Of a stretch of 64,000 nt of DNA, positions 1 to 12,154 are shown piece after piece. A model generated the notes under the pieces. The model was not told the origin of the DNA and did not search any database. It saw only the letters and a list, made by a program, of their open reading frames with translations. The DNA lies in NCBI RefSeq assembly GCF_030929605.1, contig NZ_JAVFVS010000002.1, forward strand, positions 1 to 64,000, in the 5' to 3' direction. The stretch comes from Flavobacterium sp. LHD-80. Lineage in GTDB: Bacteria; Bacteroidota; Bacteroidia; Flavobacteriales; Flavobacteriaceae. Both the position numbers and the translations under genes were made by a program. Each line of letters opens with the position of its first letter. Position 1 is the stretch's first letter.

Positions 1-2060
1 AGCAGTTGGAAACATTGTTTGGTACAACGCGCAAACAGGCGGAACAGCGATTGCAACAACCACAGCGTTGACAAGCGGCAGTTATTTTGCAGCGATTTTT
101 GATCCAGCAACAAACTGTGAAAGTGCAACAAGATTAGAAATCATAATTAATGTATCTGATCCAGGGACACCTACAACAACAGACAATACGCAAGATTTCT
201 GTTTAGTTGATGCGCCAACAGTTGCCAATATTCAAGTAAATGCACCAGCAGCTGGAAATATAGTTTGGTACACAGCTTCAACAGGTGGAACAGCAATAGC
301 TTCAACAACAGCATTAGCAAACGGCAGTTATTTTGCATCAATTTTTGATCCAGCAACAAACTGCGAAAGCGCTTCAAGATTAGAAGTTGCAGTTACTGTT
401 TCTGATCCAGGAACACCAACAACTACGGATAATACGCAAGATTTCTGTTTGATTACCGCACCAACGATTGCTAGCATCCAAGTAAATGAAGCAAATGTGG
501 TTTGGTACAGCACTTCAACAGGCGGAACAGCAATTGCTTCAACAACAGCTTTAGCGAGCGGTGATTATTATGCAGCAATAAAAGATCCAGTAACAAATTG
601 TGAAAGTTCAGTTCGTTTGTTGGTTACGGTTACGGTATCTGATCCGGGAACTCCGTCTACAGCAGACAATACACAAGATTTCTGTTTAGTTGATGCGCCG
701 ACAGTTTCTAATATTCAAATAAATGCTCCAGTAGTTGGAAACATTGTTTGGTACAATGCGCAAACAGGCGGAACAGCGATTGCTTCAACAACAGCGTTGA
801 CAAGCGGCAGTTATTTTGCAGCGATTTTTGATCCAGCAACAAACTGTGAAAGTGCAACAAGATTAGAAATCGTAATTAATGTATCTGATCCAGGGACACC
901 TACAACAACAGACAATACGCAAGATTTCTGTTTAGTAAATGCACCAACTTTTGCAAGTATACAGGTGAATGAAGCAAATGTAGTTTGGTACACAGCTTCA
1001 ACTGGAGGAACAGCAATTGCATCAACAACAGCCTTAACAAGCGGTACTTATTTTGGAGCAATAAAAGATCCAGCAACAAATTGTGAAAGCGCAACGCGTT
1101 TACAAGTTGCAGTTTCAGTAACGGATCCAGCGACACCAACAACGACTAATAATGCTCAAGTTTTCTGTTCTGGAAATGCGCCAACAGTGGCAAGTATCCA
1201 AGTAAATGAAGCAAATGTTGTTTGGTACAATGTTGCAACAGGCGGAACGGCAATTTCAGCAACTACAGCTTTAACGACAGGTGTTTATTATGGAGCTATA
1301 AAAGATCCAGTTACAGGTTGTGAAAGCAGTGTAAGATTACTAGTTAATGTAACAGTAGGAAATACAATAAATCCAACTACAAATAATGCTTCACAGAATT
1401 TCTGCTCTACTGCGGCACCAACTATTGCAAGTATTCAAGTAAATGAAGTAAATGTGGTTTGGTACAATGCTGCAACAGGCGGAACTGCAATTCCATCAAC
1501 AACTGCATTGACTACAGGAATTTACTACGGAAATATTATAGATGCTGCGACAGGCTGTGAAAGTTCAACTCGTTTGCAAGTAACGGTTACGGTAACTAGT
1601 CCAAGTCCGACGCCAACTACAAATAATGCGACGCAAAACTTCTGTACGCTGAATTCACCTACAGTTGCAAATATTCAAGTAAATCAAGCAAATGTGGTTT
1701 GGTACAGCACAGCAACTGGAGGAACAGCTATTCCAGCAACAACAGCATTAGTTACAGGAACGTACTACGGCGCTGTTTCGAGTGCAATAGGATGTGAGAA
1801 TCCAGTTCGTTTGGCAGTTGTGGTAAATGTAAATACTCCGGGAGTAGTTACTACACCACGAACAAACCAAACATTCTGTTTATCAAAATTGCCAACAATT
1901 GCGAATATCTTGGTTAATGAGCCAAATGTAGTTTGGTATTCTACTGCAACAGGAGGAACACCTTTAGCTGCAAACACGCAACTGGTGGCTGGAACTTATT
2001 ATGCGGCAGCGCTTAATAATACCACAAATGGATGTGAAAGCGCAACGAGACTAGGAGTAA
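1..2060 (+). repeat. Tandem ~240-bp repeats inside the adhesin gene
   Basis: About eight and a half units of roughly 240 bp each encode one Ig-like repeat. The blocks at 4-215 and 733-944 differ at only a few bases. Units after about 1130 are more diverged and GC-poorer. This pattern fits unequal crossing-over or gene conversion within an adhesin. Confidence 0.9.
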
Positions 2061-2971
2061 CAATTGCATTTGAAAACGATGCTTTGGTTCCAATAACATC
2101 AAGCGATGATACTCCATGTGTTTTCCAAGGTGTGACTTATTCAATTGCAAATGGCAAATCAAATTATGTGTGGTCAGTTACCAACGGAACAATTATCTCT
2201 GGCGGAGGAACTGCTGACGGAAATGTAACCATTTCATGGTCTGATATTGGTTCTGGTCAAGTAAAAGTTACCTACATCAACACTTGCGATGAAACAACAA
2301 CCAAAACATTGAATGTAACGGTAGCAACTTGTTCAGATTTAACAATTACAAATACAGTAAGTAATCCAACTCCAAATTTTGGTGAGCAGATAACATTTAC
2401 AGTAACAGTAAATAATGTTGGACAAGGAAACTTTATAAATACACTTGTAAGCGACTTATTGCCTAACGGCTATGAATTGATCAGTTCAAGCACAACTCAA
2501 GGAACATTTGACCCAACAACACAGCTTTGGACAATCCCAACGCTAAATGCAGGTCAGAGCGTAGTGCTTACAATTGTTGCCGAAGTTGTTCATGGAAGCG
2601 ACTATCTATCTGTTGCAACTATTGAAATTTCAACTCCTTTAGATGTTTCTGCAGCAAACAACACGGCTTCAGTTTCTGTTGACCCAATTTGTTTGACAGT
2701 TTATAATGAGTTTACGCCAAATAATGATGGAGCGAATGACTTATTCAGAATTGACTGTATCGAATCTTATCCAAACAATGAGTTGAAAGTTTACAACAGA
2801 TATGGTGCATTAGTTTACAGCAAACAGCATTATGAAAATGATTGGAACGGAACTGCCAATGTATCAGGAGTTATTAGTAGAGGAGATATGCTGCCAACAG
2901 GTACTTATTTTTATGTGATAGACATTGGAGACGGAACGGTTAAAAAAGGATGGTTATCTATAATGAGATAA
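2..2971 (+). CDS. Giant T9SS type B (gliding-motility-type) repetitive adhesin, 3' part
   Basis: The reading frame is open from base 2, so the gene begins outside the window; 989 residues are visible. Residues 1 to about 690 are tandem Ig-like repeats of about 80 aa. Each repeat has a Cys after a Thr/Asn-rich linker, a VVWY core strand, a TGGTAI turn and a CES motif near its end. A DUF11-like domain follows (about 775-895). The last ~90 residues are a CHU_C type B sorting domain (EFTPNNDGANDLF, then VYNRYGALVY, then a basic end). Type B cargo is exported by the type IX secretion system and held at the cell surface. The PorP/SprF-like gene 47 bp downstream is its expected partner, as in sprB-sprF loci. 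Some repeats are almost identical at DNA level, which suggests recent duplication or gene conversion. Family assignment is firm; ligand and total length are unknown. Confidence 0.9.
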   Translation, partial: AVGNIVWYNAQTGGTAIATTTALTSGSYFAAIFDPATNCESATRLEIIINVSDPGTPTTTDNTQDFCLVDAPTVANIQVNAPAAGNIVWYTASTGGTAIASTTALANGSYFASIFDPATNCESASRLEVAVTVSDPGTPTTTDNTQDFCLITAPTIASIQVNEANVVWYSTSTGGTAIASTTALASGDYYAAIKDPVTNCESSVRLLVTVTVSDPGTPSTADNTQDFCLVDAPTVSNIQINAPVVGNIVWYNAQTGGTAIASTTALTSGSYFAAIFDPATNCESATRLEIVINVSDPGTPTTTDNTQDFCLVNAPTFASIQVNEANVVWYTASTGGTAIASTTALTSGTYFGAIKDPATNCESATRLQVAVSVTDPATPTTTNNAQVFCSGNAPTVASIQVNEANVVWYNVATGGTAISATTALTTGVYYGAIKDPVTGCESSVRLLVNVTVGNTINPTTNNASQNFCSTAAPTIASIQVNEVNVVWYNAATGGTAIPSTTALTTGIYYGNIIDAATGCESSTRLQVTVTVTSPSPTPTTNNATQNFCTLNSPTVANIQVNQANVVWYSTATGGTAIPATTALVTGTYYGAVSSAIGCENPVRLAVVVNVNTPGVVTTPRTNQTFCLSKLPTIANILVNEPNVVWYSTATGGTPLAANTQLVAGTYYAAALNNTTNGCESATRLGVTIAFENDALVPITSSDDTPCVFQGVTYSIANGKSNYVWSVTNGTIISGGGTADGNVTISWSDIGSGQVKVTYINTCDETTTKTLNVTVATCSDLTITNTVSNPTPNFGEQITFTVTVNNVGQGNFINTLVSDLLPNGYELISSSTTQGTFDPTTQLWTIPTLNAGQSVVLTIVAEVVHGSDYLSVATIEISTPLDVSAANNTASVSVDPICLTVYNEFTPNNDGANDLFRIDCIESYPNNELKVYNRYGALVYSKQHYENDWNGTANVSGVISRGDMLPTGTYFYVIDIGDGTVKKGWLSIMR

Positions 2972-3018
2972 GCAGACGATGTTAATCATCTAATTAATTA
3001 AACTAAATAAGTATCGTT

Positions 3019-3954
3019 ATGAAACTATATATAAAATCACTGAAGAAAACATATTTTCTCTTAATATGTTCTTTTATTACATTCTGTGCCAGTGCACAGC
3101 AAGACCCTGAGTACACGCAGTATATGTATAATACTATGGCGGTAAATCCAGCTTATGCTGGGTCTACCGGTACTTTAGAAGCAACACTTTTGTACCGTTC
3201 TCAATGGATTGGAATTGATGGAGCTCCAGAAACTCAGTCTTTTTCTATTCATGCACCACTTCGAAATGAGAAAGTTGGTTTGGGACTTAGCGTCGTTAAC
3301 GACAAAATTGGCCCATCAAACGAACTTTATCTTGACGGAAACTTTTCTTATTCAATTCCGTTAGGATATGAAAAAAGATTGGCTTTTGGTTTAAAAGCAG
3401 GTATGAGAATGTTAAACGTAGATTGGTCAAAAGGGAGATACTATGATCCAAATGATGTTTTGCTAAATCAAAATATCGATAATCAAGCAAAACTGGCAGT
3501 TGGAGCGGGAATCTATTATTATACTGATAAATGGTACGTAGGAGCATCAGTTCCAAGTTTTATCCAGAACACATATTACGATGATGTTCAGGAATCTATT
3601 GACTACGATCGTTTGCACTATTATTTCATGGGAGGTTATGTTTTTGATTTGAATCCAAATTTAAAATTCAAACCTGCATTTTTAGTCAAAGCAGTAAGCG
3701 GAGCTCCTCTTACTGCTGATATCTCGGCGAATTTTATGATTGCTGAAAAATTTGTGATCGGTGGATCTTACAGAACGGATGATTCTGTAAGCATCTTGGC
3801 TGGTTTCCAAATTTCTAAAAGTTTTTATGTCGGATACGCTTTCGATTACACCGTTAGTGATCTGAATAAATACAACGACGGATCGCATGAAATTATCTTG
3901 CGTTATCAGTTCAATAAAGGCGAAAGTAAAATCAAATCTCCTCGATTCTTCTAA
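3019..3954 (+). CDS. PorP/SprF family T9SS outer membrane protein
   Basis: This 311-aa protein has a signal peptide ending near CASA-QQ (residue ~26), then the family hallmark QYMYNTMAVNPAYAGS, then alternating beta strands typical of a 14-strand barrel. PorP/SprF proteins sit in the outer membrane and are needed for export or surface attachment of type B T9SS cargo, usually encoded next door. Here the cargo gene ends 47 bp upstream and an OmpA/PD40 gene starts 11 bp downstream, so the three genes are probably one operon. The partner assignment is inferred from order. Confidence 0.9.
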   Translation: MKLYIKSLKKTYFLLICSFITFCASAQQDPEYTQYMYNTMAVNPAYAGSTGTLEATLLYRSQWIGIDGAPETQSFSIHAPLRNEKVGLGLSVVNDKIGPSNELYLDGNFSYSIPLGYEKRLAFGLKAGMRMLNVDWSKGRYYDPNDVLLNQNIDNQAKLAVGAGIYYYTDKWYVGASVPSFIQNTYYDDVQESIDYDRLHYYFMGGYVFDLNPNLKFKPAFLVKAVSGAPLTADISANFMIAEKFVIGGSYRTDDSVSILAGFQISKSFYVGYAFDYTVSDLNKYNDGSHEIILRYQFNKGESKIKSPRFF

Positions 3955-3965
3955 ATCAAAAACCT

Positions 3966-5903
3966 ATGAAAAAAATCTATATCCTAAGTTTAGTCTTGAG
4001 CATTACGTTTAGTTTTGCTCAAAAGACTAATTTAAAAAAGGCCGATGCCTTGTTTAGAAATTATGCTTACGCAGATGCTTCAAAGGCATACGAAGAAATT
4101 TTGCAGAACAGTAAAAATCCTTCGGCACAAACTTTAAAGAATGCTGCCGACTCGTATTATTTTATTTCTGATGAAAGAAATGCCTTAAAATGGTATAAAA
4201 AATTGTACGAAGCGCAAGGCAATAATTTGACTGATATTTATTATCTGCGTTACATTCAGACGCTAAAAGGCGTAATGGATTATGATGATGCAGATAAAAT
4301 GACAAAAGAATACTTGACTAAAAAAGGTGATCAAAAAGAAGTCAACCGATATCTTGCTCAAAAGAAGCAAATGGATAGTTTGTCTAAAGCAAAATCACTT
4401 TACGTGGTCAAAAATCTGGACATTAATACCAGTAAATCTGATTTTGGAGCAACTTATTTTCAAGACCGAATCGTATTTACTTCTGCCAGAGACACCACAA
4501 AGTTTAGTGAAAAGTTATATACATGGAACAATCAGCCTTTCTTAAATCTTTATTTGGCAGAAAGAAATCCTGCTGATGGAAGTTTGTTTAACGAAAAACT
4601 GTTTCTGCCAAATGTAATGACTAAATATCACGAAGCAACTGCATCTTTTGATGCCAGCGGAAAAACAATTTATTATTCTACAAACATTGTCAAAAAGAAC
4701 AAATTGGTTATTGATGAAAGTAAAACCAATAATTTTCAGATTGTTAAAGGCGATATTGTAAATAATAAGTTAGAAAATCCACAGCAGGTTTTCTTTGATA
4801 ATAAAGATTATTCTGTTGGGCATCCTGCTTTAAGCGAAGATGGAAAATGGCTTTTCTTTGCATCAGATATGCCGGGCGGAGCAGGTGAAACTGATTTATA
4901 TTATGTGAAAATTGCTGCCGATGGTACAATGAGTTCTCCGGTAAATCTTGGCCCAAAAATCAATACGCTTGGAAATGAGGTTTTTCCATTCTTCCGAAAC
5001 GGAAAACTTTATTTTTCTTCTGATGGACATTATGGTTATGGAGATTTAGATGTCTATGAAAGTAACCTTTTAGCTGACGGAACTTTTTCGGCACCAATAA
5101 ATTTAGGTCCGCCAATTAACAGCAATAAAGATGATTTTTCTTTTATAATTGACAATGCAGATACTTATGGTTATGTTTCATCAAACAGAGCTGGCGGAAA
5201 AGGTGACGATGATATTTATTCTTTTGTTAAAGGAAAACCGGTTTGCAATCAGAGTATTTCGGGTATGGCAATAGATAAAAAGACAAGATTGCCTCTTACA
5301 GATGTTTCTATTATGGCTTATAATTCATATTCCGAAGTTCTTGCTGAAACAAAAACAAATTTTGAAGGTAAATATGCAATTGAAGTGCCTTGCGGAAAAA
5401 TTGTCAAAATGATTGCTGCAAAACCAAATTATGCCAGCGACGAAAAAACCGTTGAAACTACAAAGGAAAATGGAGGCGAAATTAAAGACGTCAATTTTGA
5501 ATTGAGTAATTATGATGATTTGGTAGTTAAAAATAAAGGCGTTGAAAAAGTAGATGTAAAACCAATCTACTTTGATTACGACAAGTATGATATTACGCCA
5601 TTGGCAGTTGAAGAGCTGATAAAAGTAGTCTTTATCATGCAAAAATTTCCAAAAATCAAAATTAAAATTGAGTCGCATACAGACTCTCGCGGAAAGGATT
5701 CCTATAACCTAAAGCTTTCAGACAACAGAGCTAAATCAACTCGTGATTATATTATTTCTCAAGGGATTGACGCCTCTCGCATTGAAAGTGCAATAGGTTA
5801 TGGCGAAAGCCGATTGATTAACAAATGTAAAAATGGTGTGAAATGTACCGAAGAAGAACATTTGTTAAATAGACGTTCTGACTTTATCATTATCCAAAAA
5901 TAG
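3966..5903 (+). CDS. OmpA family protein with TPR, PD40 and carboxypeptidase-regulatory domains
   Basis: The 645-aa protein starts with a signal peptide (cleavage near SFAQ). TPR-like helices follow (about 20-120). PD40/WD40-like blades come next, with repeats such as SSDGHYGYGDLDVYES and SSNRAGGKGDDDIYS between about 290 and 430. A carboxypeptidase-regulatory-like beta domain spans about 435-510. The OmpA peptidoglycan-binding domain ends the protein, with IYFDYDKYDI and SHTDSRGKDSYNLKLSDNRA. The architecture resembles PorE, which anchors T9SS components to peptidoglycan. Being third in the adhesin-PorP operon, it is probably an accessory anchor for this cargo or its porin rather than the core PorE, but that is inference. 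Confidence 0.88.
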   Translation: MKKIYILSLVLSITFSFAQKTNLKKADALFRNYAYADASKAYEEILQNSKNPSAQTLKNAADSYYFISDERNALKWYKKLYEAQGNNLTDIYYLRYIQTLKGVMDYDDADKMTKEYLTKKGDQKEVNRYLAQKKQMDSLSKAKSLYVVKNLDINTSKSDFGATYFQDRIVFTSARDTTKFSEKLYTWNNQPFLNLYLAERNPADGSLFNEKLFLPNVMTKYHEATASFDASGKTIYYSTNIVKKNKLVIDESKTNNFQIVKGDIVNNKLENPQQVFFDNKDYSVGHPALSEDGKWLFFASDMPGGAGETDLYYVKIAADGTMSSPVNLGPKINTLGNEVFPFFRNGKLYFSSDGHYGYGDLDVYESNLLADGTFSAPINLGPPINSNKDDFSFIIDNADTYGYVSSNRAGGKGDDDIYSFVKGKPVCNQSISGMAIDKKTRLPLTDVSIMAYNSYSEVLAETKTNFEGKYAIEVPCGKIVKMIAAKPNYASDEKTVETTKENGGEIKDVNFELSNYDDLVVKNKGVEKVDVKPIYFDYDKYDITPLAVEELIKVVFIMQKFPKIKIKIESHTDSRGKDSYNLKLSDNRAKSTRDYIISQGIDASRIESAIGYGESRLINKCKNGVKCTEEEHLLNRRSDFIIIQK

Positions 5904-5906
5904 TTT

Positions 5907-5914
5907 TATATTTG
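5907..5914 (+). promoter_or_regulatory. -7 promoter element of a putative small RNA
   Basis: TATATTTG matches the Bacteroidetes TAnnTTTG box exactly. No clear TTTG is present 19 bp upstream (TTTA at 5883). It starts 4 bp after the OmpA stop and points into a gene-free stretch that ends in a terminator. Confidence 0.5.
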
Positions 5915-5919
5915 CGCGC

Positions 5920-6057
5920 TAATTATTTGATTATCAGTGTAAAAATATAAAACGTAGAAACCATTTGGAAGTTGGTTTTGTTTAATTCTTTTTTAAAGAA
6001 TAGTGGACAAGAAGAAAATCAGGCTGCAATTCGTTGTCGCCTGATTTTTGATTTTTT
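5920..6057 (+). ncRNA. Candidate small RNA of about 135 nt
   Basis: The stretch between the TATATTTG box and the terminator at 6015-6057 has no ORF of note. It contains three local hairpins: AAACCA/TGGTTT around 5959-5980, ATTCTTT/AAAGAAT around 5985-6002, and the terminator stem. Promoter, stems and terminator together suggest an independent small RNA. It could instead be the trailer of the OmpA operon. I do not recognise its family. Confidence 0.35.
6015..6057 (+). terminator. Rho-independent terminator
   Basis: A perfect 10-bp stem (AAAATCAGGC at 6015-6024, GCCTGATTTT at 6039-6048) is followed by a T-rich run to 6057. It ends the OmpA transcript and/or the candidate small RNA. Confidence 0.75.
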
Positions 6058-6097
6058 AAAACTTTTGCTTTTTGATGTTTTTCAGCGAAAATAATTC

Positions 6098-6105
6098 TAA
6101 TTTTG
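6098..6105 (+). promoter_or_regulatory. Likely -7 box of the ligA promoter
   Basis: TAATTTTG matches TAnnTTTG. A TTTG lies at 6071-6074, a 23-bp spacer, slightly longer than usual. The start codon is 45 bp downstream. Confidence 0.45.
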
Positions 6106-6143
6106 ATCTTTCAGTTATTCTAAATTTATAGGCATTATTTTAA

Positions 6144-8823
<2,680 letters not shown>

Positions 8824-8838
<15 letters not shown>

Positions 8839-9735
8839 TTTTCCTTGGTTTGTATGGTTTTTATTTTTGTCAAAATAAAAGTCAATACGTCCTAAATTGA
8901 TTCCATAACAACCAACTTGATTAACTAAAACATTTTCACCAACTTTATTTTTTACAATAGTTGGTTTGTCAAGAAAAGTGTGCGTATGTCCGCCAATAAT
9001 CAAATCAATATCTTGTGTTTGTTCAGCAAATTTTAAATCACTGATTTTTGTTGGTTCATCTTTATAATTGTAGCCAAGATGCGACAAGCAGATAACCAAA
9101 TCACATTTTTCCTCTTTCTTTAATAGTTGAGTCATATCCTGAGCAATTTCTACAGGATTATTATATACAGTTTCCTTGTACATTTTTTTGTCTACTAAAC
9201 CATCAAGCTCAATTCCTACACCAAAAACACCTACTTTAATTCCGTTTTTGTTGAAAATTTTATAAGGCTTTACATGTCCATTCATGACTGTGTTTTTAAA
9301 GTCATAATTAGAGTTGATAAAATCAAATTTTGCATGAGGTAATTGTGCATATAAACCATCTAAACCATTGTCAAAATCATGATTTCCAATTGTTGAAGCG
9401 TCATATTTCATCATGCTCATCAATTTAAATTCCAATTCTCCTCCGTAATAATTGAAATAAGGAGTTCCCTGAAAAATATCCCCTGCATCTAATAAAAGTA
9501 CATTTGGATTTTCCTGACGGATAGTTTCAATAAGTGCTGCACGTCGAGATACGCCACCTTTATTTGCATTGCGAGGATCATCAGCAGGAAAAGGATCAAT
9601 ATGGCTGTGAACATCATTGGTATGCAAAATAGTCAAGTGCTTAATATCGTTAGTTTCAAAACTGCTCAACGACAAACCTAAACTTAATAGGGCAGTACTG
9701 GCAGCAGTTTTTTCGATAAATTCTCTTCTTTTCAT
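8824..9735 (-). CDS. 5'-nucleotidase-type metallophosphatase, catalytic domain only
   Basis: This 303-aa protein is the N-terminal calcineurin-like half of a 5'-nucleotidase/UDP-sugar hydrolase. The metal-binding motifs are all present: HTNDVHSH, GDIFQGTP, GNHDFDNG and GGHTHT. The N-terminus (KRREFIEKTAAS then a hydrophobic stretch) looks like a twin-arginine signal, so it is probably exported folded. The substrate-binding C-terminal domain normally fused to it is encoded as a separate lipoprotein gene 45 bp upstream in the same operon. The two products would act as a two-chain enzyme in the periplasm or at a membrane, releasing phosphate from nucleotides. Pairing is inference. Confidence 0.9.
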
Positions 9736-9780
9736 GGGATATATTTTTTTGCGTAAACGCGGGTAATTTTAGTTTTAATG

Positions 9781-10560
9781 TTATTCTTCTGTAATTCTGA
9801 TGTCTTTTGGAACCGGAATAGTGTCTACTTCTTTGAAATAATCAATTAATACATCTCGAAGTTTGTAATTTAGATCATATTTCTCAACGCTTTTACCAAA
9901 GAAGTTCATGTTGTCTCCTCGATTAGCAAGGTAATCGTTAGTGGCAACGTAATAAATTTTATTTAGATCAAGAGGTTTTCCTTGAACCATTATATTTTTA
10001 GCTGTTTTGTCTTTTGCAATTGTAAATGTCATTCCTGACAGTGGTTGAGGTTTTTTCTCCTTAATAATATAAGCAGTTATTTCTTGAATTTGCTCTCCTT
10101 TTAAACCTAGAACAACTAGATTGTTTTCAAAAGGCATAATTTCAAAAGCAGTTCTAGTAGTTACATTTCCTTTTGGTAGAATAGCACGGATACCTCCATG
10201 ATTTAAAAGACATAAATCAATAGTTTTGTTTTCGCGCTTTTTGAAAACTAAATTTCCTCTTTGCACACAAACGTCCGCCATTAGACAGCCAATTGTTGTT
10301 TGCCATTTTCCAACACTTTTATCAAGAGTTTCAGGACAATAGGCTAAAACACTGTCTAAATCCTTATTGATATGGTCGCGATAAGGCTTTATAAAACTTT
10401 CGATTTCAGGAGTTTCTGCCCCTTTTTCAGTTATCGGAATTTGTTTTCCTTCTATCTTAGTTAAATTGTAGTTTTTCGGACTACAGGAATAAATAAAAAA
10501 AAGTGTTAAGAATATAACAAAAAGTTTTAAAAATCCGTTATACTTTTTTAGTTTTACCAT
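9781..10560 (-). CDS. 5'-nucleotidase C-terminal domain lipoprotein
   Basis: The 259-aa protein is the substrate-binding half of the 5'-nucleotidase family. It has NHGGIRAILPKGNVT, FEIMPFENNLVVLGLKGEQI and NRGDNMNFF, and lacks the metallophosphatase domain. The N-terminus carries a lipoprotein signal with Cys in FIYSCSP (about residue 26), so it is exported by Sec and lipid-anchored. It is the first gene of a two-gene operon with the catalytic half. The order is reversed relative to the fused protein. Confidence 0.88.
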   Translation of the reverse strand: MVKLKKYNGFLKLFVIFLTLFFIYSCSPKNYNLTKIEGKQIPITEKGAETPEIESFIKPYRDHINKDLDSVLAYCPETLDKSVGKWQTTIGCLMADVCVQRGNLVFKKRENKTIDLCLLNHGGIRAILPKGNVTTRTAFEIMPFENNLVVLGLKGEQIQEITAYIIKEKKPQPLSGMTFTIAKDKTAKNIMVQGKPLDLNKIYYVATNDYLANRGDNMNFFGKSVEKYDLNYKLRDVLIDYFKEVDTIPVPKDIRITEE

Positions 10561-10581
10561 TTTAAATGCGACTTAAATAAT

Positions 10582-10589
10582 TAATTTTG
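10582..10589 (+). promoter_or_regulatory. Promoter -7 box for the DUF6913-dapA pair
   Basis: TAATTTTG matches TAnnTTTG and lies 18 bp before the start codon at 10608. A TTTA at 10561 is the best -33 candidate (17-bp spacer). Confidence 0.5.
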
Positions 10590-10607
10590 TAATCTGGTAA
10601 AAATACT

Positions 10608-11120
10608 ATGTTTTTAAATTATATAAAGGAATTATTTGTAAAAAAATCATTAAAAAATAATCTGAATAATGTCAAAAACGAAGTCTTTACTAGTAACGTA
10701 CAAACAATTGGTTTATTGATAGATGAGAGCAATTTTCGCCATTCTAAAGAATTGGTAAAAGAGCTTGAACTGTATGGAATCGATGCTGAGAACATAAAAG
10801 TTGTTGCTTTCAGAAGTAAATTAAAGAAGAAAAAAACGTATTCAAGACCTACTTTTGGTAAAAAAGACATTAATTGGAAGGGAGAGGTTACAGCAGATTT
10901 TCTAAATGATTTTACTGAAACAGAATTTGATCTTTTGATTAGTTATTACAACAGCGAAAAAGCAATTTTGATGATGTTGACAAGCAAATCAAAAGCGAAG
11001 TTTAAAGTAGGATTTTCATCAGTAGATAAAAATTTAAACCGATGGATGATCGATACGGAAATGGAAAACTATAAAGTATTTGTTTCCGAATTATTTAGGT
11101 ATTTAAAAAGTATAAAATAA
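10608..11120 (+). CDS. DUF6913-like protein of unknown function
   Basis: A 170-aa soluble protein without signal peptide or membrane segment. It is rich in Lys and has a Rossmann-like alternation of strands and helices in the middle ([10 protein letters not shown], then FDLLISYYN). I associate it with the small family found next to dapA in Flavobacteria (DUF6913), but know no function. It lies 14 bp upstream of dapA and is probably in the same transcript. Confidence 0.75.
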   Translation: MFLNYIKELFVKKSLKNNLNNVKNEVFTSNVQTIGLLIDESNFRHSKELVKELELYGIDAENIKVVAFRSKLKKKKTYSRPTFGKKDINWKGEVTADFLNDFTETEFDLLISYYNSEKAILMMLTSKSKAKFKVGFSSVDKNLNRWMIDTEMENYKVFVSELFRYLKSIK

Positions 11121-11134
11121 ATTATAATCAAAAT

Positions 11135-12022
11135 ATGCAATCATTAATAGGAACTGGTGTTGCGCTTGTAACTCCATTTAAAAAAGACTTCTCAGTTGAT
11201 ATCGAAGCTTTGCAACGTATCGTTAATTTTTCGATTGACGGAGGAGTTGAATATCTTGTAGTTATGGGAACAACAGCAGAAAACGCTACCTTGACTCAAG
11301 ACGAAAAAGAGTTGGTTATCAATACAGTAATCGACGTAAATAAAGGAAGATTGCCTCTAGTTCTTGGAGTGGGAGGAAATAATACAATGGAGATTGTAAA
11401 AGAATTAAAAACTAGAGATTTTTCAGCTTTTGATGCTATTCTTTCCGTTTCTCCTTATTATAATAAACCAACTCAAGAAGGAATTTATCAGCACTTTAAA
11501 GCAATTGCTGAAGCTTCGCCAATTCCAGTGATTTTATATAATGTTCCAGGAAGAACTTCAAGCAACATGCTTCCTTCAACAGTAATTCGTTTGGCTAATG
11601 ATTTTGAAAATGTTGTAGCAATAAAAGAAGCTGCTGGCGATATGGCTCAAGCTTTACAATTAATTAAAAATGCACCAAAAGATTTTCTTGTAATTTCTGG
11701 AGACGATATGATTGCATTGCCAATTGTTTTGGCAGGTGGAGCAGGAGTTATCTCGGTTATTGGACAAGGTTATCCGAAAGAATTCTCAGAAATGATTCGT
11801 TTAGGTTTGAACAGAAAAGTAAATGAAGCATTTAAAACACAATATTTCTTGGCAGATTGTATCGATATGATTTTTGAACAAGGAAACCCTGCAGGAATAA
11901 AACAAGTTTTTCAAGCCCTTGGAATTGCTGACAATACCGTGCGTTTACCACTAGTATCTGTTGATGAATCTTTGGCTTCAAGATTAAATGATTTTGTAAA
12001 AAGCAGTATCAAAGTAGAGTAA
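11135..12022 (+). CDS. dapA: 4-hydroxy-tetrahydrodipicolinate synthase DapA
   Basis: A 295-aa (beta/alpha)8-barrel enzyme that condenses pyruvate with aspartate semialdehyde in the diaminopimelate/lysine pathway. The Schiff-base lysine is K164 in [10 protein letters not shown]. The catalytic Tyr is in [12 protein letters not shown], and the GTTAE motif lies near residue 45. Full length, cytoplasmic. It follows the DUF6913 gene closely; bamD downstream has its own promoter. Confidence 0.97.
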   Translation: MQSLIGTGVALVTPFKKDFSVDIEALQRIVNFSIDGGVEYLVVMGTTAENATLTQDEKELVINTVIDVNKGRLPLVLGVGGNNTMEIVKELKTRDFSAFDAILSVSPYYNKPTQEGIYQHFKAIAEASPIPVILYNVPGRTSSNMLPSTVIRLANDFENVVAIKEAAGDMAQALQLIKNAPKDFLVISGDDMIALPIVLAGGAGVISVIGQGYPKEFSEMIRLGLNRKVNEAFKTQYFLADCIDMIFEQGNPAGIKQVFQALGIADNTVRLPLVSVDESLASRLNDFVKSSIKVE

Positions 12023-12056
12023 GACTGACGCGATTTTATTATACAAAAAAAAATAT

Positions 12057-12087
12057 TTTGTAGTAGCTAAATTAATAACTAAATTTG
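12057..12087 (+). promoter_or_regulatory. Consensus promoter of the bamD-rpoZ-coaBC operon
   Basis: TTTG at 12057-12060, a spacer of exactly 19 bp, then TAAATTTG at 12080-12087. This is a textbook Bacteroidetes primary-sigma promoter. Transcription would start near 12094, about 60 bp before the bamD start. Confidence 0.8.
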
Positions 12088-12154
12088 CCACCGGAACTTC
12101 GGTGTGATTTTGCTTTGGCATAATTGTCTAAGAAATCATAATAAAAGTAAGAAA

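Noticed and set aside
171..1142. Several 60-80 aa antisense ORFs in the adhesin repeats
   Set aside because: They are shadows of the repeated coding sequence and recur with each repeat unit.
1..2060. CRISPR array
   Set aside because: The repeats are about 240 bp, in frame, and encode Ig-like domains.
5325..5678. 117-aa antisense ORF in the OmpA gene
   Set aside because: It is opposite the conserved OmpA coding sequence and is Phe/Ile-rich because of the A-rich sense strand.
12104..12154. N-terminal extension of BamD
   Set aside because: Starting at 12104 would bury the lipoprotein signal 17 residues inside; the consensus promoter lies just upstream of that point.
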